Below the pieces are notes generated by a model, which was given only the letters and a program-made list of their open reading frames with translations, was not told the origin of the DNA and ran no database searches. Below, one piece after another: positions 1 through 13,379 of a stretch of DNA of 64,000 bases; the stretch's first letter is position 1, and every line of letters begins with the position of its first letter. The DNA lies in contig ML679961.1 of NCBI GenBank assembly GCA_007922225.1, positions 74,288,652 through 74,352,651 on the forward strand, written 5' to 3'. The position numbers were made by a program, and so were the translations under genes. The DNA comes from Emydura subglobosa (Eukaryota; Chordata; Testudines; Chelidae).

Positions 1-3000
1 TGGTGGCAGGTTGCACATTGTGATACCTACCCATGGTGCACTACACTATGCATCAATAAAAGCACACCTTGTCAACATTGTACATGCTCACACTAGGAGA
101 CAAGTTTGCACGCGCACAAGTAATATACTAACTGTAGCAGCTTTAGGCCGACATAACATGCATCGGCAAATGTTTGTAGTGTAGGCATGGCCGCCTCAGA
201 CAAGAAAAATTGGCCTCAGGAAGCAACAGTCACTGACTGTTCTGAAAAAAGAAGTTTTTTATGTGAGACATAGATATTGGAGCTCACAGACATGCTGCAT
301 TAAACTAGGTGGATATCAATGCAAACGATTCTATAAAATTACTACTTTTTAAAATCCAGTTTCAGCTCCTTTTTTACTTTTCATCCCCACTCCAAACAGG
401 AAATAGCAAGATTAAGAGACAAATATTTCAATTTCCTCAAGTATAACATGTGACTGTGATAATCCTATTGAAGATTAATGTCTCTTTCAATGTTCCTCAA
501 TGCCAGTCATGAAGGAACATTCAGTCAGAAGTGCTGCACTATCTTTTCTATAGAAGTTGGGAGATTCTGACTGTGGTAAAGCTGGTTGGACTGGCAAGAA
601 CAAAGATTGAGGCAAAGATATCTCCCTTTGCTTAGACTAACCTCTTTGGAATAAATATTGATTTTTAAAAGGCTCAATTCCCACAAAATCATTGTAAGCA
701 TCACTACACTCCGTTGTATATTAGGATAATTACCTATATGGAAAAATAATAGGGGTAAGATGGGAAGAATGGCATGCACACAGCCTGTGCCAACATATAT
801 GTTTATTGACTCATGTGGTTTAACAAAAGAGACCTTGTCAAGTTCCAGGAGCTTAAGCATTCAGAAATGTACATACCAAATCCTTTCTATTGGAAACCCA
901 CAAGGGGGAAGACCATAGTGCATCAAACATTATAGTATGAGATTCCTTAAAGCACCAAGGACAAGGATTTATTAACTTAGTTTCTGATTTTACTCTGATT
1001 GTTTCGGTTTGTAAAATAAAATAAGAGCTTGATCCTGTGAGAGGCTGAGCATGTTGCCTCCGATTCAGTAAAGCATTTAAACATGGGATTAACTTTCAGG
1101 GCCTACTTAAGTTTTGTGTTGGTTCAGGGCCCAAGTGCTCAGTCCCTTGCAGGATCAAGTCCTAAACACTCAAATCCAATGGTGCTACTGGATATAAAAA
1201 TGGCCAAATTATTTTCTAATTACATTTGTATTTATGTATTTAGTGTGATTTGCATGTGCCTATCTTGGACTCTAGCGACATTTTGACTTGAATTTAAATC
1301 TGTGCTTTGGATCTATGTCCTTCCTGCATGGTGAAAGCTGGGAGAGGGGACGGGCAGAAATGGATCCATTTTTGATGGAGAGTGCAAGAGGTGCCCTGAG
1401 AGAAGGCAGGTTGCTGGCTTCTATACTGGAAACTGTTGTGTAGCCATCATTTTTAAAAACGGCCACAACTTGGCGAACTATTAGCCAGTGTTTCGGCTTC
1501 TGTCTTGGCTTAAGTATATTGGAAAAATTGTGGTGAAGCTAGTCCCACAGTATCTTCTTGCCTCAAAATCCATTGGCCTTTACCATTTTGATTACAAGCC
1601 TGGATACAGCAGAACCTCCACTTGTTGCTTTAGTAGAAGTTCTCTTCCTGGTGATGGATAAGGGTCATGGGCCTAATTTGTAGTCCTTTTCTTTCTCTCT
1701 TGAGCCACTCTACAGAGAACAGGAGCCTTAACTAGTCAGATTTAGTCCCCTGGGGAAATACCAAATAAGTGGTAAGGTGCTCTCCTGGACAGTGGGGAGT
1801 TGTCAAATGTCTCTATTCCAACCCCTCACAAAAACCAGCAAAGGTGGCATGCGAACTTAAAATGTGGCTAAGGAAAATGCATGTGGCTGAAGTGCTGGCA
1901 TGCAATGACCATTCCTGGTTTTGTTTCTCTTCCTTGACTTGATGTGGAGAACTCGGAATCAAGCTTCTGGAGTGAATACTCACATTTCACAAGTTTAAAG
2001 TTTCCTTTATATGAACCCTTTAATATTTGCTAAATTTTCACTGTTCCTGCCAACAATCTTTCCAGTGGACTCATGTGGTAGAATCTTTGTGGCAACTGAA
2101 CACCAAAGGGGCACAAACACAATTGAAACTAATTTAAGAGTTTATTGGAGCACACTGATTTGGAAAACATTTTGAGGTATTTGTTGAATTCTACTCCCTC
2201 AACATTATAGTGTTATTGCTATACTAAAATTCTCTTCTGTATGCTTTGTCCCTGTTAGAATCAGATCATCCTTTGGATTGGTTATCGCCTGGTATTAGAC
2301 ACTCACTCTGATAGTTCTAGTGCTACGTCATTTGTCATTATTTTACATCAGTGATTAAATTGTTTATACAATTATTTAAGGTCTGTACATATTCAAGAAT
2401 AATAAAAAAGTGGAAAAAATTTTTCCTTTTGAGCTCTCATAATTACTTGATGGAAGCATGTTTGGTACCTACTTATTAAACTTCAAAGCCATGTTTTTAT
2501 TTAAGAAATGTTTAATATACAATTACATTGCCATTTACGTGAAAGACACTATTCAAAAATAAAAGGCTTCACATCTGATTACATGTTGCAGAATTAAATG
2601 CATGTATTGTGGATAGATATTGTCAATGTGTTTGGAAAATTATCCTCTGAGAGTGTCATTCTTTAATTGCTAATGTGGTTTTCCGAGAGACACATATCTA
2701 GCATTGAAAAAGGGTCTCTGATTTTGCAACGGCTTAAAAATGAGTAGCACACTTCCAAGGAAACAGCCAATTTGTAAGTGGTCAATTTCATCTAAATTAA
2801 CTCACTTCCTTCTTTTAAAGCTGACCTGACCCTGAGCTTCCCTGCAATTATATATCTATACATAAAATATATATGTATTCTGCTCAGGTTTTCCAAGCTG
2901 TTATCTAGAAGACATGTCTAAACAACAGCAGAGAGTGCATAGCAGTGGGCACAATGTGCTCATGCATGAACACTTGAAGCATTTACATGTTCCAGGGAGG

Positions 3001-5362
3001 CAGCTGGAGGAAACTCATTGCCTTCCAGTCCAGGCTCAGCTAGTCCTTGTTCATGCAAAGAGGGATCAGAGTTTGTTATTGCTCTTGCTGTCCACAGCCT
3101 GTCCCTGGCTGGTTGTGGCTCCTTCAGAGAAAGGTGGACTGAAGCTAGGAGAGCACTTCCACAGTGTCGGGGTCCCAGACAGCTCCAGATGATTCTTATT
3201 ATCACTGAGGGAAACTGTGGCAAAGGATGTTCTCTTCCTCCTCCACTCTCAGCTGGGTCACTGATGCCATGAAGAGCAACTCTAAGGTTAGAAAGTGCAT
3301 AGGCCATAAAGGTAAAGAAGTGGACAGTTACTGATAGCATTATGAATCCATTATCTTCAGAAACTTGGTATTTAACTGTAAGTTGTTAATGTGAAATGCA
3401 TAGATAATTAGGCCAAAACTGACTTCAGTGGGAGTGCAACACTTCTGAAAATCAGGCTATTTTTACTAAGATACCTAAAAATAATCTACAGTGCCTTACT
3501 TCAGACACCAACCTTTGAAAATGTTGGCCTAATTGGAAGAACTATAGATGTGTGCAAAGGGTTAAATACTTCTTTTTTTAAAAAGCCTCAAAGCAATAAA
3601 AAACTAGTACTACACATACTTGAAGTACAGAATTGTGATAAACTAAGCCTATTAAATGAACAGAAATAACACTTTTCTGGTAAAGCTGTACTGTATTAGA
3701 CACAGTCAATTTCATTTGAGTGTCTTCATACCATTTCTTATGTTTAAAACAGTTGCAGATTAAATGAAAAGATTCAAGTATCTCAAACATCAGATATCTC
3801 ACATACAGCATTCTCCTGGAAAACAAATAACAGGAGATTCACACTGGCAGAAATAGAAATCAGTTACATTGTTCACACTGGCTGACTATATTTTTTTCTG
3901 AGATCCATATTCCATTGTGGTGTAAGCAGGTGTAATTCCATGGAATTCAATAGGGTTGGTTTGGCTTACAGGAGGTTTGAATTTGTCCCTATCTTAATGA
4001 TTAAAAATGACAGCAAAAAAAAGTTAGGATAGTGAATATGAATTTAGCCCTGAAAAGCATTCAGATTTCCTTAGGAATTGCAATTTATCCCTATGTTAGA
4101 AATATTTTTTGTTCAGAGTATGCTGTGGCCATTTCTATCGTTGTCCTGAATATCTATGAATTACTGATCATTTACTTACAGAAGCAGATTTATAAAAGAT
4201 GCTTGATTATTGGGAGAGACCTAATTTACAGAGTGTGAAATGAAAAAGATGACAATATTATGATGACAAAGATGAGATAAAAAAATAAGGAATGGGATAG
4301 ATATCCAAGCTTGTAGTATTGTGTTGCTGTGACACTGCTTTCTGTTATTGTGTTCACAACCTTTCTAATAGCTGTTCTATCATCCTGAAGTCAAACTAGC
4401 TGGAGTATCTACTGGGCAATGTGGGAGGTGTGGAGTACTCACTATCTATCCACTAGAATAATAAAAATAGGGAATCTATATTTCAGGGCATGAGGACATT
4501 TCCCTACTAGGTGCAACAGCACCACCACTGATGGGCTTGTGGTTTGATTGTCTATTTCAAGCTTAATAAATCTGTCTTTGATAGACTATGATAGTGAGTT
4601 GATCTCATTTTTATACTGTGCTTAATGAAAATTAAACGTTCGCTTCAGTCCATAGTAAAACTTTTTAATGGAAAAATATGTTTTCCTATTTTCATTACCT
4701 GAATACATTAATTTAGTAATTTAACTAGACTGAAAAAAAACAAAAAACAAAAACCTTTAAAATTCAACTTCTCATGGGCATATATATAAGATGACCCATT
4801 AATAAACAGACATTTATCTATGGGATTGATAACAGGATATAGAAGGATTCAACATTCCCTTTATTTTTTTAGTCTTTTTTTTACCATTTTAAAAACCCTG
4901 AAAAATGTTCGTAAGAGCCAATTAAAAGCTAGCCTGTTGGCTCAGCATGAGGGACTCAGACATCCCTCAGTACACTCCTCACTGAGGCATGATTAAATTA
5001 AAAAAAAATGAGAAATGGTGTGTTACTTGACTTAAAAGTGACAAAGAATCTGGTCACTCTTCACAGCAACTGAAGGGGGAAAAATCAATTATAATGTCTC
5101 TACATCTTTAAATATGGTTCATACATCTACATGGTGCATGATCATCATAGATGAGCTGACTGAGAGAACATGGGGGAAATGGGAGACTGAAAAAGTGATC
5201 ACTAGAGGATGCATTAAATATTCTGCAAGCTGAAAGCAATTTCATTTAGAAATAAGGAAAGAAAAATGTTTTGATGTTAATTCATTCATGCCTCACCATC
5301 TGCCTTGCAGTCAGGGCTTCCCGCTTTGTAGCTTACTTACCAGAAAAGAGGTAACATTCTTT
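1..5362. other. Unique AT-rich sequence, no gene seen
   Basis: No open frame here resembles a known protein, and the frames of 60-126 codons lack recognisable domains. The only repeat pieces I recognise are the palindromic copy at 1062-1132 and a short fragment containing 'ACTGACTTCAGTGG' near 3420. I see no exon-like reading frame flanked by convincing splice signals. This could be intergenic DNA or part of a large intron. Confidence 0.6.
1062..1132. repeat. Decayed short palindromic repeat
   Basis: The left half (GATTCAGTAAAGCATTTAAAC) is roughly mirrored on the other strand by the right half (CTTAAGTTTTGTGTTGGTTCAGGGCCC). This matches a recurrent theme in the window: a foldback whose outer arms read as GGCCC..TTCAG..AAAGCACTTAA. 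The copy is strongly diverged and no target duplication is visible. Confidence 0.45.
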
Positions 5363-5446
5363 GGGCTTGATTCTGATCTCATTTAACATTAAAGAAAATC
5401 AGGAAGAACCTTCACATAAAACTGGTGTGAGATCAGAATCAGGCCC
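5363..5446. mobile_element. Short palindromic MITE-like element
   Basis: The 19-base arm at 5363-5381 (GGGCTTGATTCTGATCTCA) is matched by the reverse complement of 5428-5446 with one difference. The 46-base middle is A-rich and not palindromic. Size (84 bp) and strong terminal inversion fit a non-autonomous DNA element or foldback. I recognise the ends as a common sauropsid repeat (ending TGAGATCAGAATCAGGCCC) but cannot name the superfamily, and no clear target duplication is present. Confidence 0.65.
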
Positions 5447-7395
5447 CTTATTTTCCAGTTGTGTTTCTGTGACTCAGATCCACAGACTGCTGGATATTGT
5501 GTTAGAGGATAAGTTCTCCAGGAAGTGTAGAGATGCCACACTTCCTCTACGCTTTTCATGCTGCTCTGGGATTTTCTATGACACACTTCCAGATGGGACA
5601 GAAACAAACAAGCCCAGGGTAGAGCTACACAAAGTAGGAGAAATTTTGTTAATTTATTCTGTACATAGTTACTGTTCATAATATCAAGTTTATCTTGAGA
5701 CCAGTTTGCTCATCTATCTGCAAGATACTACAGATATTTCACTCAGAAACCCATCATTTAATTGGTTAGAAAACAGGAATGTGGTGATATAACACAGTGA
5801 ATCCACTTTTCATTGATGAAGTTCAGTGAAATCCACATCACACAGAATAAAGAGGAAGGCCCTGATCCTGCAAACATTTATGTGCAGGAATAATATTTAC
5901 ATATTTAGGCCTCAGTTCAGTGAAGCACTTGAGCACATGATTAACCTAAAGCAGGTGAGTAGTCCCATTTACTTCAATGGAATTACTCACCTTTTTTTGT
6001 TCAGCAAATTTTTAAGTGCTTTGTGGCATCCATGTTTACATTCTAATCCATAGGTTACAGACTCCTAACAATAAATATTTTAAAAGTTATGCAAACTCTT
6101 TTAAACTTTCATAAAACAGTTTGGTTTGAGTTCTAAAAGTTTGGCTTTGTTCTTATTATATTCAAACCACTTCACCCTCACTTAAAAGGGTAGAAAGGAT
6201 AAAGTCTGCTTTGACAAATCCTTCCTACTCCCTCTCTAGGCCCACAACAAATCTTGACTGCAATGCAACCATTGCAGTTCCACTATTCTACAGATAGTCT
6301 GCCACATAAATTTCTCCCTTTTACATTTGATTATACTAGATTTACAGCTTCTAATATTGTTTAGCTCTTGGTCTAAAGAAAACTGTAAGACTTGATATGG
6401 AGAAATCAAGGGACACTAGCAACACCTGTTGGCCATATTAGGCAGCCTGAAACAAACAGGAGTTATTTCAGAAGCTGCCTGACTAATTTAATTTAAAAGT
6501 GCACTTCATTTCAAGCACGCTGCTAAATTAGTAGAAGTCAGGTACTAAAGCTCAGCACATCATGTCTGGCTGCCAGACCTTATCAATGTGAATTTGATAA
6601 TGTTCCTTTCAAGAAATCAATACAAATATGCTCCTTCTCTATGCTGCTTATCCCCACCCAGAAAAATAAATATATAAAAGCAGATTTGTTTACTCTAGAA
6701 AAAAAATCTGAAACAAAATATGGCAGAAAACCTTTTAAGCCATAGTGATTAAGATAGAATTTGGACAACAATGCTATATCTCTGGAAAACCCCCACCAAG
6801 CTTCTTGAGGTAAGACAATTGCAGCCAAACTCAGACCTTCTGCAACTGGGTGTTTTTTCACTGACTTCAGTGGAATTATACCTACAGCTGGTTCTGTTCA
6901 GTCTTTAGGAAAAGGGACTTGATTAGTCAAAGTGATCCATATAGGCTCCTCAGTAAAAACCTCGTTAGTAGGAACTAGCAATGGATTTAGGCCAAAAAAT
7001 TCAGACAAAAACATAGGGAAAGATTCAGCTCTTCTTGGCAGATAGTGTGCTATGGATAGAGATGTGCAAAAAAGGCTGGGGCTGTAACACATGCCACTGC
7101 AGCTATTCTAGTTTGTGCTACTGGTCTTACGCAGCACTCTTTTGGACCCTACAGCTAGCCCAGAATTAAGAGAGTGCAATGGTGGAATAAAGCTACCTTT
7201 ACCACGCTCCCCCTGGCTGAGTTTTCTGTGAAGATTACAAAATGTGAGTCATAGAACTGAACTTCTCCTAAATTAAAAGGTGTTTGTGTAACCCTCTTTT
7301 CTTTTTTTCTTATTTTGTGGTGGTCAGCTACTGTTTTTACTTGCTCTGTGTTGTTAGGGAAACATTCCCAGACAAGGTGCAAGTATACAGATGAG
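5447..7395. other. Mostly unique sequence, no gene seen
   Basis: Apart from the palindromic repeat at 5858-5991, this stretch shows no recognisable coding potential or RNA gene. Reading frames of 60-107 codons are interrupted and compositionally unremarkable. Confidence 0.55.
5858..5991. repeat. Palindromic repeat copy (season-type foldback)
   Basis: The piece starts with GGCCCTGATCCTGCAAACA and carries an inner inverted pair, GGTGAGTAGTCCCATT against AATTACTCACC, around the centre TTACTTCAATGG. The middle (TTCAGTGAAGCACTTGAGCACATG) is shared with the repeat at 1062-1132, so both descend from one compound family. The right outer arm is missing or decayed. Confidence 0.55.
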
Positions 7396-7733
7396 TCGGG
7401 TGATCATCCATCCAGAATTGGGTGGGATAGTCCTAAAATGCAGAATTCAAGTCCCAGTCCCAGCTGAATGACTCCAGGACAGCATCCAGGACTCCTGGAA
7501 TCTCTGTGGAGCTGCTCTGTGCCTGCTCAAAGCTCAGCAGTGGCATCACTGTGAGTAGGGGGGGTAGAGGCTGAGATGGACTTTAGCCTCCCCTCACTGC
7601 AAGGTTCCATCCCCTGTCCCTTGTCTCCCCTGCGCACCCAAGAGTAGGGGGTGGAGCCTCAGGGGGAAGAGAAGGTGTAAAGTGGGGTCTTGCATGTGTC
7701 CTGTGTTTGGCTTTAGAAATGGTGGTCACCCTA
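7396..7733. mobile_element. Degraded MITE with GGGTGAYCA ends
   Basis: The left end GGGTGATCA (about 7398-7406) and the right end TGGTCACCC (about 7723-7731) are inverted repeats with one mismatch. The inner flanks (ATAGTCCTAAAATG... and ...GTGTTTGGCTTTAGAAATGG) resemble a sauropsid DNA element whose ends read TAGGGTGACCA. The 300-bp interior is more GC-rich than its surroundings. No clean target duplication is visible, so the exact limits are uncertain. Confidence 0.5.
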
Positions 7734-10700
7734 ACCTTGAGTGACTGCAAATAAGTAGTTGCTACTTCAGCAACTAGAGGGAGTCCAGAAACCTGTTAAC
7801 CATGAAGCTGGTGTGGAAGGCTTCATTAAGGCAGACAGTCCTGCATGTACGCTCATATATCCTACATTAGAAACTGGAAGCTCCTGCTAATCAATACTTC
7901 CTCTGTGTGTAGGATACATTTGGATTTGGGATTTTATATTATAGGGATAGGATTATGAAGTTTAGATCTGACTAATCTTCAGCAAATTCAAGGGTGTTCA
8001 GATACAGGGATTTGGGCTGAGTCATCTGATTAGAATAAAATAAGATCCAACCTGAACTATTTACAAAAATCCAAACTTAAAAGGAAAAAACTTGGCTTTA
8101 ACAAAAAACTGTACGGGTTTCTTCTTTTGCTGGCTCCGATCAGGGCAGGAAGGGTAAATACTGGATTTCACTCCAGAAATCTTGATCTCTTGAGACTTCC
8201 AATAAAATTTCCAGATCAAATTGGTTTGGCTAAGCCTCGGGCAAGGAATATAGATAAACAAACTGCTACAGATGAAATGGAAATGGACCCTAATTTTCTC
8301 CAAATGTTTATGATCCAAAGAAGATCATTTAACTTTGAAAAATATGTCCATTGTTGTGAGCCTCAGCACTTCTTCATTACATTTGATACAAAGTGCAAAT
8401 GACCATGAAAAAAGGCTTTTTCTGTGATACTTACAGCCCAATGGAAAGTGATAGAAATGAAATAAGAATCTGTTCTTGCAAAAAATTTCTAGTTTTGAAG
8501 ACTCAGGTAAGATCTTCACCTGATGTAAATCAGTGTAATTTGAAGCTCTACTGAGATACACCAGCAGAGCATCCAGCCCAAGAAAGCTGGCTAAAGATCC
8601 CCAAATTTAGGATGCTTATTTGAACCTTACTTCTGAAACATTTGGGATTTGCTTATCACAACTTTTTCGCTTGTGCTCCAGTCTAAATATTGTTTGGCTA
8701 GTTTGTGGCATTTGAATTAACTGCAACAAACATTTTAGAGAGTGTTACCTAGCACATGTTAATATGTGAGAAAAGGGGACTCTGAGGGAAACAGGGTAAA
8801 GTGAAAAATTGAAAGAATTAATCCATGCATAGAGTGGGTAGCTCTTAAAAACTACATCCTTGATGAGTCATTCCTCTATCACTTATGAGTTTAAAAGGGA
8901 TGCCATATTGTGTACAAGATTAAAATTAATTGCTGAAGAACAGATTGTTTTTGCCTTTTATTTAACAAGCCAGATGTGGTAAGCAAACATTGGTTAGAAA
9001 TTTTCTTGAAACTATTTCACTATTATAGTGTATTGGATATTCAGAACACTGCAGAGAAAACAGAGATATTAAGACTCCTTTGTTACTATCAAGGTGACTT
9101 TACAGTAACTTGTTTAATGTGTCCCCTTAGCATTTCTCTGTAGAACCTGGGACTGAGAATTTTGGAAGCATTGCTTTTAGGAGGGTTTATTTTCCATTTT
9201 TGAAATGTTATTTTGGCTCTCCTTCCCTGGGTTATGGGAAGACCAGTATCCCTGTTCTGAGAAAGAAGGGCAATCTATTTAAATAATAAGCACTGGGAAA
9301 TTAGTTTATGATTCAGAATCAAATGTGCTAGGAAGCCAAAAGCTGAATAGATGTGTCTTTAGCAGGAAATGTCACTATGGAAACTGGAGGAGTCCTTGCT
9401 GGTTGTTATGAGTGGAGAGATAGGACTTATAGTAATAATTAAAAAAGCAGCACAAACAAATTAAAATAGAACCCATGCCATCTCAAGCAGAAGCAATATT
9501 TATAATCCCTTGAGATTTATGCTTTTATTTTAAACTTCATTCTTCATGATGTACTCACCTCTATAAACTTCCCTGGACCACAGGAGCATTCCAACTTCAA
9601 TTCACTACTTCATCACAACAAAACTTATTTCAAGGTACATTAGGCTTCTCCAGACAGGATAAGCAGGACTGTAATATGAGATGTTTGTTTCAAAATAAAA
9701 TAAAATAAACCCTTTCTTTCATTCAGCAGCCACTGAGCCGAGACTGAGAAGTCTTAAAACTGCTGGTGAGTTTCAGAGTTATTAACTGGGCTGTGTTCTG
9801 GCCTCTGCCTTAAGTGGATTGAGGGGGCAGAACCAAAACGGTTCATGTTGTGTTAAGGGCAAATTTGCTGGCTGAAAAAATATCTTGAGTAATAGTAAAC
9901 AATTACAAAGATAAGACGAGGAGAACTGGAGCAATTCTTGGCAGATTTTAGTCACTCCTGGTAAACGGCAGCAATGCATGACAAGGCTTAAAAAAGGTAA
10001 AAAATATAACAAGGGAGGAGATCATCTTCCCTTCTGTCTTTTCTGCAGATTAAATTGGACATAAATGTAAATATAAATGTTCTTACCTTCTCATTCCCCT
10101 CTCAGTCATCTCTTCCAGCTTCCCCCTTGTATAACATGGGGACATAGGCATTCTATCCCCTTTACGTCCGGCATCCTGTGAAAAAAAGAGGTACCTTTTT
10201 TCCACAAATAGATCCAGAGGTACCAGATTCTGGCCTCAAGTGTTTAAATGTGGAGACGATATCCTGTAAATTGGACCCTAGAATCATGTGAAGAAATATG
10301 ACCTCTTTTTAGGGATACTAGCTGTTAAATACTACGTGAGAAATTCTGCCCAGTGAGGATGCAGGGCAAAGCTGAGGGCACTCTGAGCCAAATATTCAAA
10401 TGCAGTCACCTACATTGTACCTGAGGAATGCATGTCTATTTATTACTTATGGAAATACTACATTTGTTCATACAAGTTGGAATCTGTATTCCATGTAAAT
10501 GTAAAAAGTAATTCTAATGGCCAGCCCTGCAAACTCCACCCAAGATCCAAAAGTCATGTTAGATTTCTGTCCAAGTCTCAAAGACTTCTGCAATGGGAAC
10601 TTTGATGACAATTGTGTTTGATAATAATGCACAAATGAGGCCAAAATTCAGCTCACTCTCCCATAACTGTATGACTGCAAAACTTAAAGAAATAAAAAGT

Positions 10701-12309
10701 AGTAACTACTTACTTAAGTCAATAAAGAATTCATATAGGACTCGGAATTCAGAGAAGAATATATTGATTAAGATAGTGCCACTTTAACATAGTCAAGTTT
10801 CTGATATGAAATACTCTTTTAAAGGAAATTGTACTACACAACTAAACGTGAACATTCCATGAAAACAAACTCTGTGGAAAGGGATATGGAACTACTTCTG
10901 TTCATTTAAATGCTGCACTGCATTACTTCTAGATGAATAAAAAATATTTCTTTAGGGAAAAATCACATGTATAGTAAAATGACCTTGATAGTGTGAATGT
11001 GAAACAGATTTTTTTACTTGATAGACTGATTTATCCCTTTTCAACTTTTGTTAGTCAATCAGGATGCTCTTTCTTCCTACTTATCCAAATAAACCAGTAG
11101 AAAAAAACACATTTAGATTTTTAAAGGAACTCTCATGGGTTTCATTTTAAATGTTAATTAAACAGTTATGAAAAACAAAACTTCTTTTAAAAAGAGGTTG
11201 AATCATATTTGCACCCCTCTGTGAATTATCATTTCATAAAACATCAAGATCTCACTATACCAAAAAAATCTTTTTTATGACACTCTCAAAGCTCCATAAA
11301 CTGAAATGCTAAGTGAAAAATGTAGTTTTATCCCTCAGGGGAAAAGCAACATCAGATAGCGGCATTTTGGCAGCTCACAGAAGTAGGGGGTAAAATGATC
11401 AGTAATTTCCTTATGAAACAGGTTGCCACCAACTTGTCATGTGAATGATGCAGAAGACATATATGAATCTCTATATGCAGTGCTTTCCATATCTGAAAAA
11501 CACACATCTAATCTTTTTTTGATTTAAAAACAAAGCACACATACACACATCCTCTAAATGCTCACCGCTTTTTCTTTTTTTAAATTTAATTGAACACTTA
11601 TATATATTGGTCTCTTAGATGTCTGCATTGATAAAGAAATTCCTTTAAGCTCTTTAAGTTGTGCACTCCATTTCCAAAGACACTGAGTCTTCACTGGGAT
11701 TTATCTTAAAAATCTATCACAATTTATTTTTTTCTTCTCTAACCCTATCCAAGTTTCCAAAGATCCTTCTTTCAGCTTCCTCAAGAGGCACTCACTCTCT
11801 CTGGCTCAGTCGTTTCCAGCCTCCCTCAGATAAACTCAAGAGGCAATGAGTTGCGGGGGGAGTTAAAATGGGAAGAAAATAACTTTAGATCAAATATTTA
11901 GCTGGTATCTTTTCTTCTAGATTATCAGCAGGAGATGTGAATGCATGCTTTTCAGTAAGACACAGTTCGGCTAACTGTCTGCTTTTCATTGTAAAGTGAC
12001 TGTAAAAATTTTAATAAAATCTAACAGCTAACAACGACACTTCAAAAAATTGAGAGATGATTGTCAGCTAGAAATCGGAATAAAAACAGTATCTCTTTTT
12101 TGTTTGATTAATTTAAAGTTATGTTAAAAAAAACCCAAATGGACTGTACTTGCTTTTTCTCCTTTATTCAGCAGCATGATCATAGAACAAATTCCTGTGC
12201 AATTAGGTCCTAATCCTACATCATGGAAGCCAATATGAATTTTGCCATTAACATTAGTAGGAACAGGCCCTTAAATCTGTTTGAACTGCAAGGTTTACTT
12301 TGATATTGA
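7734..12309. other. Unique AT-rich sequence, no gene seen
   Basis: No transposon end, RNA gene or protein-like frame was recognised over these 4.5 kb, apart from a weak palindromic-family fragment near 8510-8580 (GATGTAAATCAGTGTAA). An A/T-rich background with short homopolymers dominates. Confidence 0.55.
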
Positions 12310-12324
12310 CATGATCTAGGGCAG

Positions 12325-12590
12325 AGGCATAGGACTGGAATCCAGGAGCAGGTCTGATCTGAGCCCTGACCATGATGCCCTCTGTGATGTTGAGTAAATC
12401 ACTTATAATGCCATCTTCTGGGTGAAATCCTGGCTCCATTGAAGTCAGTGACAAAACACCTATATCTCAATGGAGGCAGGATTTCACCCTCCATGTCCGT
12501 TTCCCAATCTGAAAATGGTATAATGATACTTCTTTGCCTACAGTATTTGACAGGAGCATTGTGAGGATTAAGGCATTTACCCTGCAAAGA
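12325..12590 (+). mobile_element. MIR-like SINE, interrupted
   Basis: The 5' part (GGACTGGAATCCAGGAG... GTGATGTTGAGTAAATCACTT) and the 3' part (GTTTCCCAATCTGAAAATGGTATAATGATACTTC... TTGTGAGGATTAAGGC) match the order of a MIR/CORE-type SINE: the 'gacct-tgggcaagtcactt' segment, then 'cagtttccccatctgtaaaatgg', then 'gttgtgaggattaa'. The two parts are separated by the 70-bp palindromic element at 12420-12489. Divergence is high, as expected for an ancient SINE. Confidence 0.65.
12420..12489. mobile_element. 70-bp MITE inserted in a MIR-like SINE
   Basis: Perfect 13-base terminal inverted repeats (GGGTGAAATCCTG at 12420-12432 and its reverse complement at 12477-12489) bracket a centre with TCCATTGAAGTCAGTG. 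Removing it rejoins the two SINE halves in order, which shows it is an insertion younger than the SINE. No convincing target duplication was seen (TCT left, TCC right). Confidence 0.7.
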
Positions 12591-12614
12591 TTTATGCATG
12601 TGTTTGTGCACAAT

Positions 12615-12686
12615 GGCTAAAACCCTGCCCTCCCTGAAGTCAATGAAGGTTTTGCCATTAACTTCAATGGGGCCAGGATTTAACCC
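12615..12686. repeat. Related palindromic repeat copy
   Basis: The left half GGCTAAAACCCTGCCCTCCCTGAAGTCAATG is imperfectly inverted in the right half, which ends CAATGGGGCCAGGATTTAACCC. It shares the CAGGATTT..CCC end with the element at 12420-12489 and is probably an older copy of the same or a sister family. Confidence 0.55.
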
Positions 12687-13379
12687 TGTGAGTTTTCCCA
12701 CTGAAATCAATAGGATTACTTACCTCATATAAAATAAATTACATGCCTAAAACTCTCAAGGACTAGAACCCAATTACTTAATAGTGCTTTGCAGATTGAT
12801 TTTTGGGATGGGTAGTTTTTCGTTACTAAAAGCTTTATCACATCACTTTGCAAACTTTCCAGGCTACTTTACCACACTGTGACGTAAGATGTACTAGCAA
12901 ATTTCTCTCATTCAACTGGAATCTGCTAAGGAGATGCAGTTACACGAAACCCAATTCTCATTGCCAAGAAAACTTAGAGAGGAGTCTACAACAGATAAAA
13001 CTCAAATGTTTTATTCAATGTTTGAGATTTGTCTTAAACTTTTTGTTTATACATAACATGTCTGAACACCCATTTTTTTTTTTAAATGTGAAGTAACTAT
13101 AGCCATTCATTAACTTTCATTATCCATTTCAGTAGCAGGATTAATTAATCTGCTATATTTGCGTGTTTTTTTTGCTCATTTAGATATGTGGAATTTGTAG
13201 GACAGATAATACATATTAATATTTTTCTCATAGGAAATCTTTATCTGAGTTTGGCCTTTAGAATAAGTGTCTTGTGTGTAATACTGAGTTATGCTGAAGT
13301 AACCCTGCATGACTGCTCTTCTTTGGGGCCCTTCTGATGACAAGATGTGAGAATCTGCTCTTGTTTACCTTGGTGAAAG

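Noticed and set aside
2960..3340. 126-codon minus-strand frame overlapping two plus-strand frames
   Set aside because: Low-complexity composition, no recognisable domain and conflicting frames on both strands. It is compatible with a chance ORF in a slightly GC-richer patch.
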